From: Peromyscus leucopus
Lineage: Eukaryota; Chordata; Mammalia; Rodentia; Cricetidae
Direction: 5' to 3'
DNA length: 64,000 nucleotides
NCBI RefSeq assembly: GCF_004664715.2
Contig: NC_051063.1
Span: 117,418,629 to 117,482,628, forward strand
In this document: one piece after another, positions 10,586 to 22,300 of the stretch
Position numbering within the stretch: position 1 is the stretch's first letter
Layout: every line of letters starts with the position of its first letter
Translations under genes and position numbers: made by a program
Notes under the pieces: generated by a model
Told to the model about the DNA's origin: nothing
The model's input: only the letters and a program-made list of their open reading frames with translations
Database searches by the model: none

Positions 10586-10837
10586 CTGTCTCTCATTGTT
10601 CTTCTTCTTCCTCCTCCTTTGTCCTCTTTTTCATTTCTCCTGTCCACTCCCTGTCTTTTCCTTCCTTGTTTTCATCTCTTCTGAGAACATGGAGCTCTGA
10701 ATTTTTACAAGATGACTCAGAGCTTCAAGAAACAGTGAGTATTTCATAAGACAGGGAATAGAAGCCAGCAGATTCCTAAGTCTTGAGACCTTATGTAGCA
10801 CAGCATCATTTACACTGTATCTGTTGTCCCAAATAGA

Positions 10838-10843
10838 CATAGA
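10838..10843. other. Target-site duplication, left copy (cataga)
   Basis: Cataga is repeated exactly at 11347-11352 on the other side of the LTR. Confidence 0.9.
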
Positions 10844-11346
10844 TGTTACAGGAATCTTAACAAGTCTTATTAATAAAATCAAACCTGAAGCCAGGTATTG
10901 GGGTGAATGCTGGAAGATCAGAGAAGCAGAACAAACCACAGCCACCTCACCTTGCCAATTTCTTGGCTGATCCTGTTTCCCCAGACTGGAAGCCTCTCAG
11001 TCCTCATCCAGAATGAATCTCAGCTGAACTGTTTCTTGAAAGCCTGAAGCATAACCAGCCTAGTTCCTGGTACTCATGCCTTATATACCTTTTTGATTTC
11101 TGCCATCACTTCCTGGGATTAAAGGCTCACTTTCTGAGATTAAAGGTGTGTGTCACCATGCCTGGCTGTTTCCAATGTGGCCTTGAACTCACAGAGATAC
11201 AGAAGGATTTCTGCCTCTGGAATGCTAGCATTAAATGTGTGAGTGCCACCATTTTCTAGTCTCTGTATCTAGTGGCTGTTTTGTTCTCTGACCCCAGGTA
11301 AGTTTATTAGGTTGCACAATATTTTGTGGAACACAATACCACCACA
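10844..11346 (-). mobile_element. Solo LTR, family A copy 1, with B1-derived segments
   Basis: The 503-bp element has minus-strand ends TGTGGTGGTATTGTG... and ...CTGTAACA, flanked by exact 6-bp duplications (cataga). The + strand opens with 'gtcttattaataaaa' and 'ccaggtattggggtgaatgc', shared with 35907-36491 and 49399-49853. Two segments (about 11115-11165 and 11180-11258) are pieces of a B1 5' half in the reverse sense ('gattaaaggtgtgtgtcacc', 'cttgaactcacagagata'). No retroviral genes are present. Confidence 0.88.
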
Positions 11347-11352
11347 CATAGA

Positions 11353-11826
11353 TCCTGCCCATGATAAGTTGAGTGAACATTTTCCCTCTCAGTACCCAGC
11401 CTCTTCTTCTCTATGTCTCCCTAGATTTTAACTAACTATAGTACCAGTCTAGGACATGAAGTTCATGATTTCATTATGAAATCTGGTCCTTGTGCATATT
11501 TGACTCCTCAGATGTTGGGATTCTCATGAAAACTTGTCAACTAAAAGAACAAGTTACATCTGCCTCTGTACATTCAAATGAAATGAAGCCAACCAAAGTA
11601 GGGTCACAACAGTTATTCTCATCAAAAAGTATAAGCCAAACTGGAAAGAAGTACTTAGTTTGGGCATAGTTGCATTCCTTCCTCAAGGTGGTTCTGTATC
11701 CTGAGAATGATTCTTCAGAACTCTTAGTTTGCCATACGAGCAATTGTTCATATTCCCTGGGTCTTTGCTCTGTTCCTGTAAGAAACTCTTAGACCTCTTC
11801 TTCTCTTCCTCTACTCTGACCTCTTT
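11353..11826. other. No recognised feature
   Basis: Mixed-composition sequence between the LTR and the pentanucleotide repeat. No gene or repeat recognised. Confidence 0.35.
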
Positions 11827-11895
11827 CCCTACCCTTCCCTACCCTTCCCTTCCCTTCCCTTCCCTTCCCTTCCCTTCCCTTCCCTTCCCTCTCCT
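11827..11895. repeat. (CCTTC)n pentanucleotide repeat
   Basis: About thirteen units, nearly perfect in the right part and with an 'ACCCT' variant at the left. It is a pure pyrimidine strand, and so a possible triplex-forming tract. Confidence 0.95.
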
Positions 11896-11943
11896 CTGTC
11901 CCTCTCTCCTTCCTTCCAGAATACTAGAATACTGTTTAGATTG

Positions 11944-12055
11944 ACACAGGCTAGGCCAGAACTCACTATATAGTGCAAATTTTCTTAGAACTCCTGATTC
12001 TTCCACCTCAATATCCGAAGTGTTTGATTAGAGGTGTGTACCACCAGGCTTTGCC
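11944..12055 (-). repeat. Old B1-type SINE
   Basis: Diverged reverse-strand text: 'ggctaggccagaactcacta', 'agaactcctgattcttccac' and 'ttagaggtgtgtaccacc'. Confidence 0.65.
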
Positions 12056-12405
12056 CAAGCTAGGTCTTTACTTCAGGTACACAGGAATAGTTCTGTTGCT
12101 TAAAAATTAAGTTCCAAAGGGCAAACTCCTCAGATAATAAAGGAGCCTTTTATTTAAAGAGTTGATAAAAAACAATCTTAAGTGTTTTTCTGAGGACATC
12201 ACAAGGTATTATAGAATCCTGAATTTTACCTTAATTCAGAGGCGTCATTCTATTAAGGGTAACTTTGATTCACTGGAAATCCTACCTCATACCTTCCTCA
12301 CTTGGAGAATATGCTGAAGTCCTATAAATGATTTTAAATTATGCTTGTAAATTAATAGATTTTTAAAGTTAATTTATCTTTACTTTATTATCATTAGCAT
12401 TTAGA
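12056..12405. other. No recognised feature
   Basis: AT-rich unique-looking sequence. Confidence 0.35.
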
Positions 12406-12409
12406 AACA

Positions 12410-12515
12410 TTTGAGGACTGGGAATGTAATTCAGTAGAGTAATACTTGCTTTCAAAATAAAATAAAATACTAAATATATAAACAAACAAACAAATAAATA
12501 AAAATAAACATTTTC
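12410..12515 (+). repeat. ID-like SINE with A-rich tail
   Basis: A diverged ID head, 'gactgggaatgtaattcagt' with 'gtaatacttgct', precedes a tail of AAAT, AAAC and ATAA units. Confidence 0.6.
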
Positions 12516-13139
12516 AAAGAAAGATGATTGACAAGAAGGTCCCTCTGGCAGAGAAAAGGGGTATAAGTAAGAAAAAAATAGATTCAATTCCAAAAAGGAG
12601 AAAAGAGGAAGAGCATCAGAGAGTCAGAATGGTAGCCATGAGCAGCTGAAAAGTGATGGGAGGTATATGAAAAGAAAGAAGCAAGGCAAACACAGCTTCA
12701 CTTACATGGCTTCCAGATTGGATTGGAAGCAAAAGCCTCATCCACAAAATAAACTGTGCTGCTCAACTGAGAAGATTCTGTCAGTCCCAGCCCCAGGACA
12801 AGCTTACATTCCCCATAAGTCTCAAATCCACTTACATATTTTCATGAGATTTGACAGATATTTCTTCTAAGGGACTGATCATCAGTGGGGAAGAATCCCA
12901 TTTCATCACTCTTTATGAGGACTGTGGATGGGAGCCATGTGGTAAAGAAGCTATTTTTAAAAACTGAGTGAACTGAGGTCTCTGAGAACAGAAGAAAAAC
13001 ATCAGCTAAGGAGCCTGAATTTATGCTAGTACTCTCTAAATTGAGCAAGAGTCCTAACAGAGAGCTGTGGAGACTGATGAATTGAAAAGTGCAAATTAAG
13101 AAGATTCTGCTTAGGTAAAGTATATGGGGAAAGTAGCCT
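12516..13139. other. No recognised feature
   Basis: No gene or repeat recognised. Short frames on both strands have no domain or codon signal. Confidence 0.35.
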
Positions 13140-13675
13140 TATTTTTTGGTGGTCTGGAGTAGAGTTCATCAACAAAACAAGATGAATGGATGAAAAAAAT
13201 TATGGTATGCATTCATAACAGAATTTATTTCAGTTCTAGATAACAGTGGAATTTTGACATTTGTGGGAAAATGGATTGAATTAAAGATCATGATGTTGAG
13301 TGAAATCAGCTGGACTCAGAAAGATATATATGATATATATCATACTTTCACATAAATAATGGTATAACTAAACACATATACTTGTATACATGTCTCTACA
13401 CACATACTCACACATAGATGACATGAAAGCATAAATGAGTCTATAACAGAGTCCAAGCAGTTTAATGGAGGTTGTGGAAGGAATAGCAGAGGGTAATGGA
13501 ACATATGTAATATAAAAACAGAAAGAGGGGAGACTATGTGGAGAGAGGAAGGGGTCCAGCAAGAAACGGGGGAGGGATATAGGAGAGCATGCTGGGAGTG
13601 GAAATAAGGATAAAACAAAAAGATTTATCTTTATAAAATGCCACAATGAAACCCATTGTATATTTAAAAAAATTT
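13140..13675 (+). mobile_element. L1 3' end (C-terminal ORF2 fringe and 3' UTR)
   Basis: Text resembling the L1 distal region: 'aacaaaacaagatgaatgga', 'ggaaaatggattgaattaaa', 'aaatcagctggactcagaaa' and later the purine-rich 'acatatgtaatataaaaaca'. It ends in an A-rich stretch near 13660-13678. The phrase 'atatgtaatatgaaaaca' recurs at 31300-31320, so both copies share a 3' UTR type. Confidence 0.65.
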
Positions 13676-13683
13676 AAAAGGGG

Positions 13684-13830
13684 GGCCAGGCATGGTTGCT
13701 CACACCTTTAATCCCAGCACTTGAGGAATAAAGATAAGTAGATCATCTCTATGAGTTCAAGCCTAGCCAATATGGGTGACATAGACCCTTATTAAACAGA
13801 ACAAAGCAAAACAAAACAAATAAAAACCCT
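13684..13830 (+). repeat. B1 SINE, diverged
   Basis: Begins 'ggccaggcatggttgctcac', then 'ctttaatcccagcacttgag' and 'gagttcaagcctagcc', with an (AACAAA)-type tail. Confidence 0.85.
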
Positions 13831-13995
13831 GAAGGGATGAAGGCAAGAAATTCTGTTGGAACTTTTCAGGTCTGCCTTGAAATCTCTATAACCATGAATA
13901 TATTTACTACACATGTATTGCATGCAACAGTGTAGAAGTCTAGTGCTATATGTCATGAGTGTTTCTGTCACGAGACAATGATTTTTTCTCACTTG

Positions 13996-14270
13996 CTTTT
14001 GAGGTTTGTGTATTTATACATGTGTGAGTGTGTGTGGAGCCCAGAGCTCAACCTTGAGTGTGGTTCCTCAGGAACTGTTCATCTGCCCTTTTTTGAGGAA
14101 GTGTCTGTCTCTGAGATCTGAGGCTCACCAGTTTATCTCAACTGGGTCATCAATGAGGCCTGAGAATATACCTACCTCTTTTTGTACAGTATCACTGTTC
14201 CCTCCTTTTTATGACAATACTATGAATGAAACTAGGTCCTGGGGCTAGTACACTCTTTATTCAAGGTTCT
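13996..14270 (-). repeat. Composite rodent SINE (7SL-like plus tRNA-like), degenerate
   Basis: Landmarks: 'tgtgtgtggagcccagagc', 'gtggttcctcaggaactgtt', 'tctgagatctgaggctcacc' and 'atcaatgaggcctgag'. Same arrangement as 881-1140 and 27060-27290. Confidence 0.55.
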
Positions 14271-15378
14271 ATTACTTCCTTCCAATGCTTGCTTTAGGAC
14301 TTCAATTATAACAACCCCCACTAATAGTTACTAGAGTGTTTTAAAATTAACCTCTAACCTAAACTAGGTGTTGATGCCTGGCTTTCAGCATCACTATTGT
14401 TTCCCAACTGGTGCTCATCATTTGCCTTAGTTATAAATTCATCATTAACTTTTTTAGAAAATGGAAATTAATAAATAATTTTCTATTATGCCTGCATAAA
14501 ATGTATTTTAATTCCCTCAATGCCAAAGATGTTTGCTGCAAGCTGAATATCCCCATACCAAACTATAGAACAGTAAGAATGGATTTTGGCTATTGGATAA
14601 ACTACCCCTAATGAACTTGGTATGTTTCCTGTCTAGAAAGAAAAGTGTGAATAGTTATCTTTCTACTGCAGATGTAATGCCTTTGCAATACATAGTTTAT
14701 GCACAACAGGAAATTGATTCTGCTTCCTAATTATTGGCCAAGAATGATTCAGAGAAAATAGCTTTAAAATAAAAATAATTATTTTCAAAAGATGTCATTT
14801 AATATTCATATGGCTTGTAGCCAATAGTCATATAACCTTGTTCATTCATTTAAATACCCGGAGGCATGCCTCTAAACTAATTTATTTTGAAAAAAATATT
14901 TATAACAGTACATTTAAAATCAGGAATTAGGTTAGTGGTTCATTGTTGGCTTATTCATTAACACTATGACAGTGATTATTTATGTGAGCCAAGATGTATT
15001 CTTTTCTGAGGAATTAATAAAATATTTAGGCAGGAAGAAACTGTGTAGAATAGAAAGCCTATTCTATACATGCCTCTTTGGAACTGGCCACGGCTGTGAA
15101 TGAAAGGCTTTTCTGTGTAACCTAAAATGAAGTGTCATAGTTTAGCTTTGCTTGCTCTTCACTCGCTCTTTTCCATCCTTCCTTACTGCCTGGAATGAGG
15201 ATGTTGTCATCTGTCCCTAGGAAACAAGCATCATAGCTGAAGGAAAGACACTGTCTCTACTGAAATTTTAAAGTGTTAATGCACTTGCACAAATAGTATG
15301 TAGAACAAAATAACAGAAATAACTTAGAGTCATTTCAGAAATTGTTGGAAATTGCCATTCCCAAGTCAAAATAGTTAA
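14271..15378. other. No recognised feature
   Basis: About 1.1 kb of AT-rich sequence. Nothing coding or repetitive recognised, so it may be low-copy DNA. Confidence 0.4.
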
Positions 15379-15510
15379 TGTATTTTTTATTTAGAAAAAA
15401 AATTTTTAAATTATAAAATTGCAACATTTCTCCCTTCCCTATCCTCCCTCCAAACCTTCCCACATACCCACCCCTGCTCTTTCTTTTAATCAAACTCAAG
15501 TCAGGAACTC
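15379..15510 (-). mobile_element. L1 3' UTR terminal fragment, antisense
   Basis: A T/A-rich start is followed by 'tctcccttccctatcctccc', 'cccacatacccacccc' and 'tcaaactcaagtcaggaact', reverse-strand L1 3' terminus text. Confidence 0.6.
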
Positions 15511-15527
15511 AAAGGCAATTTTTCAAG

Positions 15528-15735
15528 ATCAATTTATTCACTTATTCATGTGTATGTGTGTGTGGCAGTGTGAGTTTATGTACACCATATACATAGAGGA
15601 GCATGAGGGAGTACTGAAGAAGACGCTCGGTCTCCTGGAACTGGAATTACAGGTGCTTTTGATCTGCAATGCTGATATGTGGAACTGAATCTGGGTCCTT
15701 GGAAAGATCAGTAAGTTATCTTAAGCACTCAATAG
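15528..15735 (-). repeat. B3-type SINE
   Basis: A TG-rich tail comes first, then 'ctcctggaactggaattaca', 'ggaactgaatctgggtcctt' and 'gttatcttaagcactc', the reverse complement of a B3 element. It faces the next B3 copy head-on. Confidence 0.8.
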
Positions 15736-15754
15736 AAATTAAAAAAAAAAATTA

Positions 15755-15900
15755 AACATTCATTTGAATGTCTCACAGCTACCTGTAACTCTAGTTCCAG
15801 GAGATCAAGTGCCCTATTCTGGCCTCTGCTGGCACTTATACATAAGTGGTATACATTCATACACAATTCACACACACACACAAATAAATCTTTAAAATGA
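15755..15900 (+). repeat. B3-type SINE, 5'-truncated
   Basis: 'gtaactctagttccaggaga', 'attctggcctctgctggcac', a CA-rich tail and 'aaataaatcttt'. The head is missing. It forms an inverted pair with 15528-15735. Confidence 0.82.
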
Positions 15901-16000
15901 AAACCTGTAGTTTAAATATATAATAATTTGACAGATGCTAAGAAATGATGGTTGAAAAAAAAACAAATGATGGTTGGAAATTATCAAAACTTTTGAAGAG

Positions 16001-16435
16001 TATTATTTTGAGATGTTACTTTTGTTTATGTTGCATTTGTTTAACTGTGAAGCTGTGTTACTTTGCCTGTCTGAAACACCTGATGATCTAATAAAGAACT
16101 GAATGGCCAATAGTGAGGCAGAAGAAAGGATAGGCAGGGCTGGCAGGCAGAGAATATAAATAGAAGGAGAAATCTGGGAGGAAAAAAAAAGAACCAGAGA
16201 AGGAGGAGAGTGCTAGGGGCCAGCCACTCAGCTACACAGCAAGCCAGCAAGTAACAGTAATATTTACAGAAGTAAAAGAATGGGGAAAGTTCAGAGGCAA
16301 AAGGTAGATGAGATAATTTAAGGTAAGGAAAGCTGGTAAGAAACAAGCCAAGCTAAGGCTGGCTATTTATAATTAAGAATAAGCCTCCATGTGATTTATT
16401 TGGGAGCTGGGTGGCAGGCCCTTCAAAACAGCAAA
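16001..16435 (+). mobile_element. LTR-like element related to cricetid class II LTRs
   Basis: Contains 'gaagctgtgttactttgcct', 'aataaagaactgaatggcca', a TATA-like 'atataaatag' near 16155, 'aagccaagctaaggctggct' and 'atttatttgggagctgggtg'. I recognise this as a recurring cricetid repeat whose start resembles family B LTRs. Both edges are diverged, the initial TG is not intact and I could not find a flanking duplication, so boundaries are approximate. Confidence 0.65.
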
Positions 16436-17324
16436 AATACAATCAACAACACAAAACATTGAATGTCTATTTTCTGTAATTAAACCATTTTGTTTATATG
16501 AAAGCACCTAAGTGCTGATGAAGTAAAATCATTGCAACTCATGACATTCAATAGTGGAGAATCTGAGCTGAGATGTCTCAGGCATTATTGTGTGGTATCA
16601 TGAATCATCAAGGCATACACCATGCAAAGTGTGTGTTTAAAACAACAGTGATAAGAAACTACACAATGCACCAAAGCTGAGATCTGCCAGAAATGACCTG
16701 GCATTATTTTTATTTTGAAATATCTTTGGTCGTTGTGAGTTCACAAAGCTTTTACTGACTCTAGCTTGTGTCAAGTTGGCATAAAAACAGCAAGAGCACT
16801 ACTCAGTGGCTGAATATATCAGAAAACCCAAGCTTTACACACCTTAAATGCATAGTGTCTTTTGAGGAAGGAGATTTATTTGGCAAATTTTTCTGAATTT
16901 TTACAGTTAAATTGGCTAGCAAGTTTTTCTCTTGCTGTCTTGATTTGTAAGATGGATAGAATGCAGCTAAAACAAGCTTTATTTTTGTTCCATTTCTCTC
17001 TGCATATAGCTTGACAGTCACCACAAAACTAGTGATTTTTCAGCAAAAGGTCATCTCATCAGGGGTAAGGCATTTACTTTTACATATGTCTTCCTGCTTA
17101 CACCATGGTTATGGAAATGAGGCAGTTTCTGTCCAGTAGAAACCTTTGAAAGATTCTACTCTCTATCTAAATTAATCAATATCTGTATGAAAGCACTCAA
17201 AATTACCTTTATGTTTTTCATTTATTAAATTCTTCTGTTTTGTGATTCAAATAAGAATCTCTGGCAAATATAATTTCAGAAAATTTAAGTAATATTTCTA
17301 GCAAAGTGAAACAAACAGTGAATG
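16436..17324. other. No recognised feature
   Basis: About 0.9 kb of unassigned sequence without coding signal. Confidence 0.4.
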
Positions 17325-17425
17325 TCTATAATTCAAACTATTCAAGAGCTTGATTTCTTGGTCTTGGGGATTTAAAGTTAGTCTGGACAAAATAGGATGG
17401 GCCCTCTCAAACAAACAAACAAATG
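17325..17425 (+). repeat. Old B1-like SINE fragment
   Basis: Weak match: 'gtctataattcaaact' in place of the B1 'cctttaatcccagcac', then 'ggatttaaagttagtctgga' and an (AAAC)n tail. Confidence 0.45.
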
Positions 17426-17547
17426 AAAACTAGAAATATTTCTAAGTTTCTGCAGATGTAAAATTATGTAACTGGATAAAAATTAACAATTGATAATGTG
17501 TTCAACACGTTATTTAAGAAATAAAACTTATGAATAAATTTACAATG

Positions 17548-17698
17548 TTTTTTTTTTCTTTTTTCTTTTTTTGGTTTTTCAAGACAGGGTTTCTCTGTGT
17601 AGCTTTGTGCCTTTCCTGGAACTCACTTGGTAGCCCAGGCTGGCCTCACCTCGAACTCACAGAGATCTGCCTGGCTCTGCCTCTTGAGTGCTGGGTTT
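17548..17698 (-). repeat. B1 SINE, 5' end missing
   Basis: A polyT tract, then 'ttttcaagacagggtttctc', 'gtgtagctttgtgcctttcc' and 'ctcttgagtgctgggttttt'. The last ~25 bases of the head are absent. A small internal duplication gives 'ctcacctcgaactcac'. Confidence 0.93.
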
Positions 17699-17700
17699 TT

Positions 17701-18839
17701 AGTAATATGCTTACAGCAAGCTTTTAATAGCAGAGACATTGGAGGCTGGGTATATAACGCACAAGTGTTGTCTCTGTAAGAACTGTGAGCCCCAAGTATT
17801 GGAAAAAATTGGTAACTAATAGAGAAATTTATTTCACAGTAACTCTGCTGATATCTTATCACTATATGTCTTTAACTTGAAATGGATTAATCAAGGCACA
17901 GACTTGGATAATAAAAAGTTTTAAAAAGTTTTTTATCACCATCAGTTCATCTCTTCTCATTATACCATTGTCATGCATTGTCATGATAAAAACTGAGAGT
18001 CAGGTTTTGCCAACATTACATCTCTACTTTTTTTTTTTCACATTTTAAGGAGCTTTGTAAAACTGATTTTTTGGGTGTAGAATCATATATTAACATCATA
18101 TTCCTTAACTGGTATAGCTTCCACTTTATCAGAGAGAGATGCTGCCTTCATGATAAGATTTATCAAAGACTTACAATATGATTTTCACCTAACCTGGGCA
18201 TCACCTCAAGACTCATTTGGTAAAAGCCCAAGTCTATTGCTTTCAAAGTCTTGTTAAATATAGCAATGACACATTCCCAGTTTGTAAACAATACCGATGG
18301 TCTGTGAAATTAGAGTAATTTAGGGGAAGAGTATTAGGCTTATCCAGACCTGTAATCTTGACATGCTTGATATCCTTTGTGCTCATGGTACAGTCTTTCT
18401 TTACATTCTTAAAGTTGCCTTTGACTCATAGGTTGTGTCCCAGGAAGGACAAAGGACTCTAGGTAGAGATGGAGGCCTGGCTCTATCATGTAGTAGGCCT
18501 GGGAACTGAGTCATGTGGCTAGCCTATTCAATATCTCATAACTTCTAAGCTAGCTTATTTATAATTCTTATTGTTATCTATAAGTTTTGAAATTGTATGA
18601 TGATTAAATACAATGGTGCTGCGGGTCGCAGGAATATATCATAAGAACTCAGTTGGTTATGGCAAAGTCACTACCTGGAGGAATCAGGGAATTCCTCCAG
18701 AGGAAGCCAAATCCCAAAAAGTTTTTGGTGTTACTTGGCTTGTTATATATCAGCTGTATTCTGTTATGAAAATCATGTGTGCCTTCATAGTTTTCTCAAT
18801 TGACTTTTCCCCTAGAAGGGCTAACAGTGTGGATTAATC
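17701..18839. other. No recognised feature
   Basis: Unassigned sequence. A 74-residue frame at 18613-18837 has no domain and may be the left edge of the adjacent LTR-like element. Confidence 0.35.
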
Positions 18840-20150
18840 ACTCTCTGGACATACACATTCCAGGTATTTGGAGAACAGCCTCGGGAAAGGTTTTCTCTGG
18901 AATCAGATATCTCCCTTAGCCACTTTCAATGACTACAGGAAACACCGCCCAGGTGGGCGCCCAACTTCGGAGGACTAACAATGATAGCAGCCCACATTCA
19001 AGTATCCTGCCTTAAGGTAAATTCCACAAGGAGACACCTCCTAGATGAGGTGGATGTTAAGTAATAGCTTTACACGATTTAGCTCAGACCCTCCTTTCTT
19101 ACAACCTCACTAACTTTATAGACCTCTAACTCCTTACTTAACCACTTCTAGGAATATTTAGATAACCCTCTGCACTGATAGCTATGCTCAGCCAGAAGCC
19201 CAGTTCAAGCCTCCCTGTAATTATCATCATTGGCAGCATCCGGCCAGGTCCATCCCCAGATGGAGGAAAGTACTTTATCAGAGATACCTCTGTACTCTCT
19301 AAGAACAGACTTAAGCATCCAAGCTACCTGTTTGAGAAGGCCTGGCGGATGTGCCAATTAAGCTTTACTTCCTCCTTTCCCAAACCTTACCTCTAGTTCC
19401 AGATGTCCCTTTAACCAGAGGCATCTAGCTTTACAGGTTGCCTAGCGACCGAGTACACTTTCCCTGACCCTGCAAAAAAATGGCAGATAGCTTGGATAGA
19501 TATGAGTCACAGGAAAAAAAGAAGACAGTTTATTTTCTCTCATTGACCTAGCAACTTTTAGATTCTTAACATTTTCTACCAATCACGTTTAAGATTATAG
19601 TTAAACACATAAGACCTCTTTTTGGATATTACCTGAATTTAACCTTTAGTTAATTTATTTTCCCCATTGGTCACTTCCCTTTGGGGTTGCAAATGATAAT
19701 TAATGGTTATTGCCTCCCTATGTGTTTCTTATCACCCCTCTGTTTGACCCTGGAAGCCTGGCTTTGCACTGCTAAGGGAATACTGCGTGTAAGTGTATAT
19801 ATACCAGGACTTCCAGGGCAAGTGGAGGACAGAGAAGAGAAAAGAGAAGAAGAAGGGCTAGAAGAGAGTACTAGAGAAACAAGATGGAAGATGAGAAAGA
19901 GTCAGATGGGAAAGCCCTAGCTGGGTAAGAACAAGGTGAAAAGGACCTAGATGAGGCAGAATTAAGACGAGAGAATTAAGATAGAACTTAAGAGGAAACA
20001 GTAGATAAACAGAGAGAAATCAGGCAAGAAAGGAGCTAGGCACAAGAACAGAACTGAAGCTGTGTAAATAGGATGTTATCCCAGAGGAATTAAAGCAATT
20101 GGACTATAGAGCTTGGTGTGCTGAAATTCTATTTCCTGAAAATAGTCTTA
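18840..20150 (+). mobile_element. Long rodent ERV LTR (RMER17-like), boundaries approximate
   Basis: The right third is purine-rich with 'aggcaagaaaggagctaggc', 'aagctgtgtaaataggatgt' and 'gaattaaagcaattggacta', which resemble the end of long class II rodent LTRs, with a decayed polyadenylation signal (aattaaa). The left part includes 'caccgcccaggtgggcgccc'. A TATA-like 'gtatatatacc' is at 19794-19804. No retroviral reading frame is visible. Termini and target duplication were not found. Confidence 0.5.
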
Positions 20151-21639
20151 GACATTAGTAGTTCTCTCTCCTGAGTCCCTGGGATGTATAATATTAAGGC
20201 TGGTCCCTCTAATATTATACAAGACAATGGAACAAATTATGTAATATATGTTAAACATAGCATACATTATTAATGAAGTAAGTCTGCACCCTACAGTGCT
20301 TCAACATCTCACTAAAATTGATCATACTGTATTAGTGGTCAGGCTTACAACACCTCAGTTCTTATCTTTTCATGTTTGCATGTACTTTTTATACCGTGTT
20401 GCCAATTGTCTCTTAATCATTTTTATGACACATGTTAGGATTGCTTTTGAACCCTTTCTGTTTTTCCAGATTATGTAAAATGAGAGAAATACTAGAAGGT
20501 ATAGTCTGGAATGATTACAGATCTATCATCAGAACTTGAGTTTCTAGTTTCTTAGTCCAGAAATCTTTCAGTGCTGTCTGTTTTCTCTCCATAGAAAGCA
20601 CACAACAACCTCCAAGTTAACATACCACATGAATCAATGGATACCATTTATTTAGTGAATTGAATTTTATATTAATGAGAGGAAGCAAATTTACTGACAT
20701 ATATGCTCTTTCTATTTCAACATATACTCAAATGATAATAACATCTTCTGGGTTTGGTTTGACTAGACAGTGCTCCATTGCGTATGACAATAGATCAGAT
20801 ATGATCTACTAATCAGATTAATGTTCAGTGTTCTAGGTTCTCATTATTTGAAACTTGGTCCCTGGACAACACCATTCAGATCTCCAGGTATTTGTTAGAG
20901 TAGCACAATGTCAAGTCTCACTCCCGAGTCAGAATCTGCATTTCAGTATGAACTTCATATGATTTACATGCCCCTTGAGCTTATGACAACAAGGCATGCC
21001 ATCTGTGATTGTGGTTGCCAGACTTGATGACAAACAGGGATTCATTGAACCACCACAACAGAAGCAAAACAAACAAACACAAAAACAGTCAAACAATGCT
21101 ATAGAGGTCCCATGAACAAAGTTCTAGATTAACTGAGATGGTTTTAGGTATTTTGAAAACTTCACCAGGTAATGCTAATGCACGGCTATGGTTGAGAATC
21201 ATGAGAGCTATAGGACAGATAGATTATGTAGTTGAATCTGTTCAGTATTTTTCCATAGACCTTCATCTGTAGAATGGAGAACCTGTGCCACTTTCTTATT
21301 AGATTTCATCCATACTTGATGGACATGTAAACACACATGGCTTCCACTTCAGAGCAAGAGAATGTTAATGGAAACAAAAGACCTCAGAAACTCAACCTCT
21401 AATGTTGATAATTTTGTAAAAGAATTAAATGAAATTTGGCAGGGGACAATTAGTGCAGTTAATTTCTGTAGGAAAAGTGGAATGATTATAGAGAAAAATC
21501 AGGAAAATGGTAAGATACGCTGAAAACTTATATCCAACCCAAATTAAGACACTAAAACTCTGATACCAATTTGATGGCATTTGGAAGTGGAGAATTTTGG
21601 AGGTAATTAAGCAGTAAAGTTTGGGCCTCCTTAAAATGG
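20151..21639. other. No recognised feature
   Basis: About 1.5 kb of AT-rich sequence with no gene and no repeat I can name. Confidence 0.4.
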
Positions 21640-21865
21640 TGATGTCCTCATTAGAAAAGACCAAGAAGCCAGTTACATCTTCAGGTCACATGAGGACACA
21701 AAGGGAAGTCTGTTGCTGGCATCCAGAAACAGCCCTTACTGTCTTGTCACTTTCCTGATTCTGCAGTTCTGGTTTCCAGAGCAGTGAGGAATACATTTCT
21801 ATTGTTTATAAGCCACTGAGTCTGTGACACATTGTAATAGCATTGAGTGACCTAGGAATTGGGAC
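21640..21865 (+). repeat. Ancient eutherian MER-type repeat, copy 2
   Basis: Shares its ending with 10190-10585: 'cctcattagaaaagacc', 'gtcacatgaggacacaaagg' and 'ttataagccactgagtctgt'. The 5' part is too diverged to delimit. Confidence 0.6.
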
Positions 21866-22300
21866 ATGTAACATCAAAAAGAAACTCAGGACTGGAGGGT
21901 ACAGAAAAGACCAGGGGACTTGGGGCAAGGTGTAGGGGATGCACTGAGGCAAGGCCTAAGAAGTAAGGCCTTCTCTCTCAAGATCAAGAGAAGGAGGCAT
22001 TAGATTTCTCTGTCCATCTGCCAAGATTGTCTCTCCTTTCCTTTCCCATGTCTCTCTCACTAGACAGTTGTTTGAACAGCTTTAAGGACCTTCGCTAAAA
22101 TCTGATGTTTTATGCAAAAGTGGGTGGAATGGAATCTATCACTTTGAACTGCAGATTGGAAGTCACTGCTGTGGTTGCAATCTGCAGACACCAGCTGGAG
22201 AAGCCATAAAACTTATCTCCAGACTCACCCAGCCAACTAAATCAAAGGGCCTTTCCCTATCTGATGAGGGGGGGGATTCCCTTAAATTTTCATTTGTTCC
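21866..22300. other. No recognised feature
   Basis: Mixed sequence with a G-run at 22269-22275. Nothing recognised. Confidence 0.35.
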
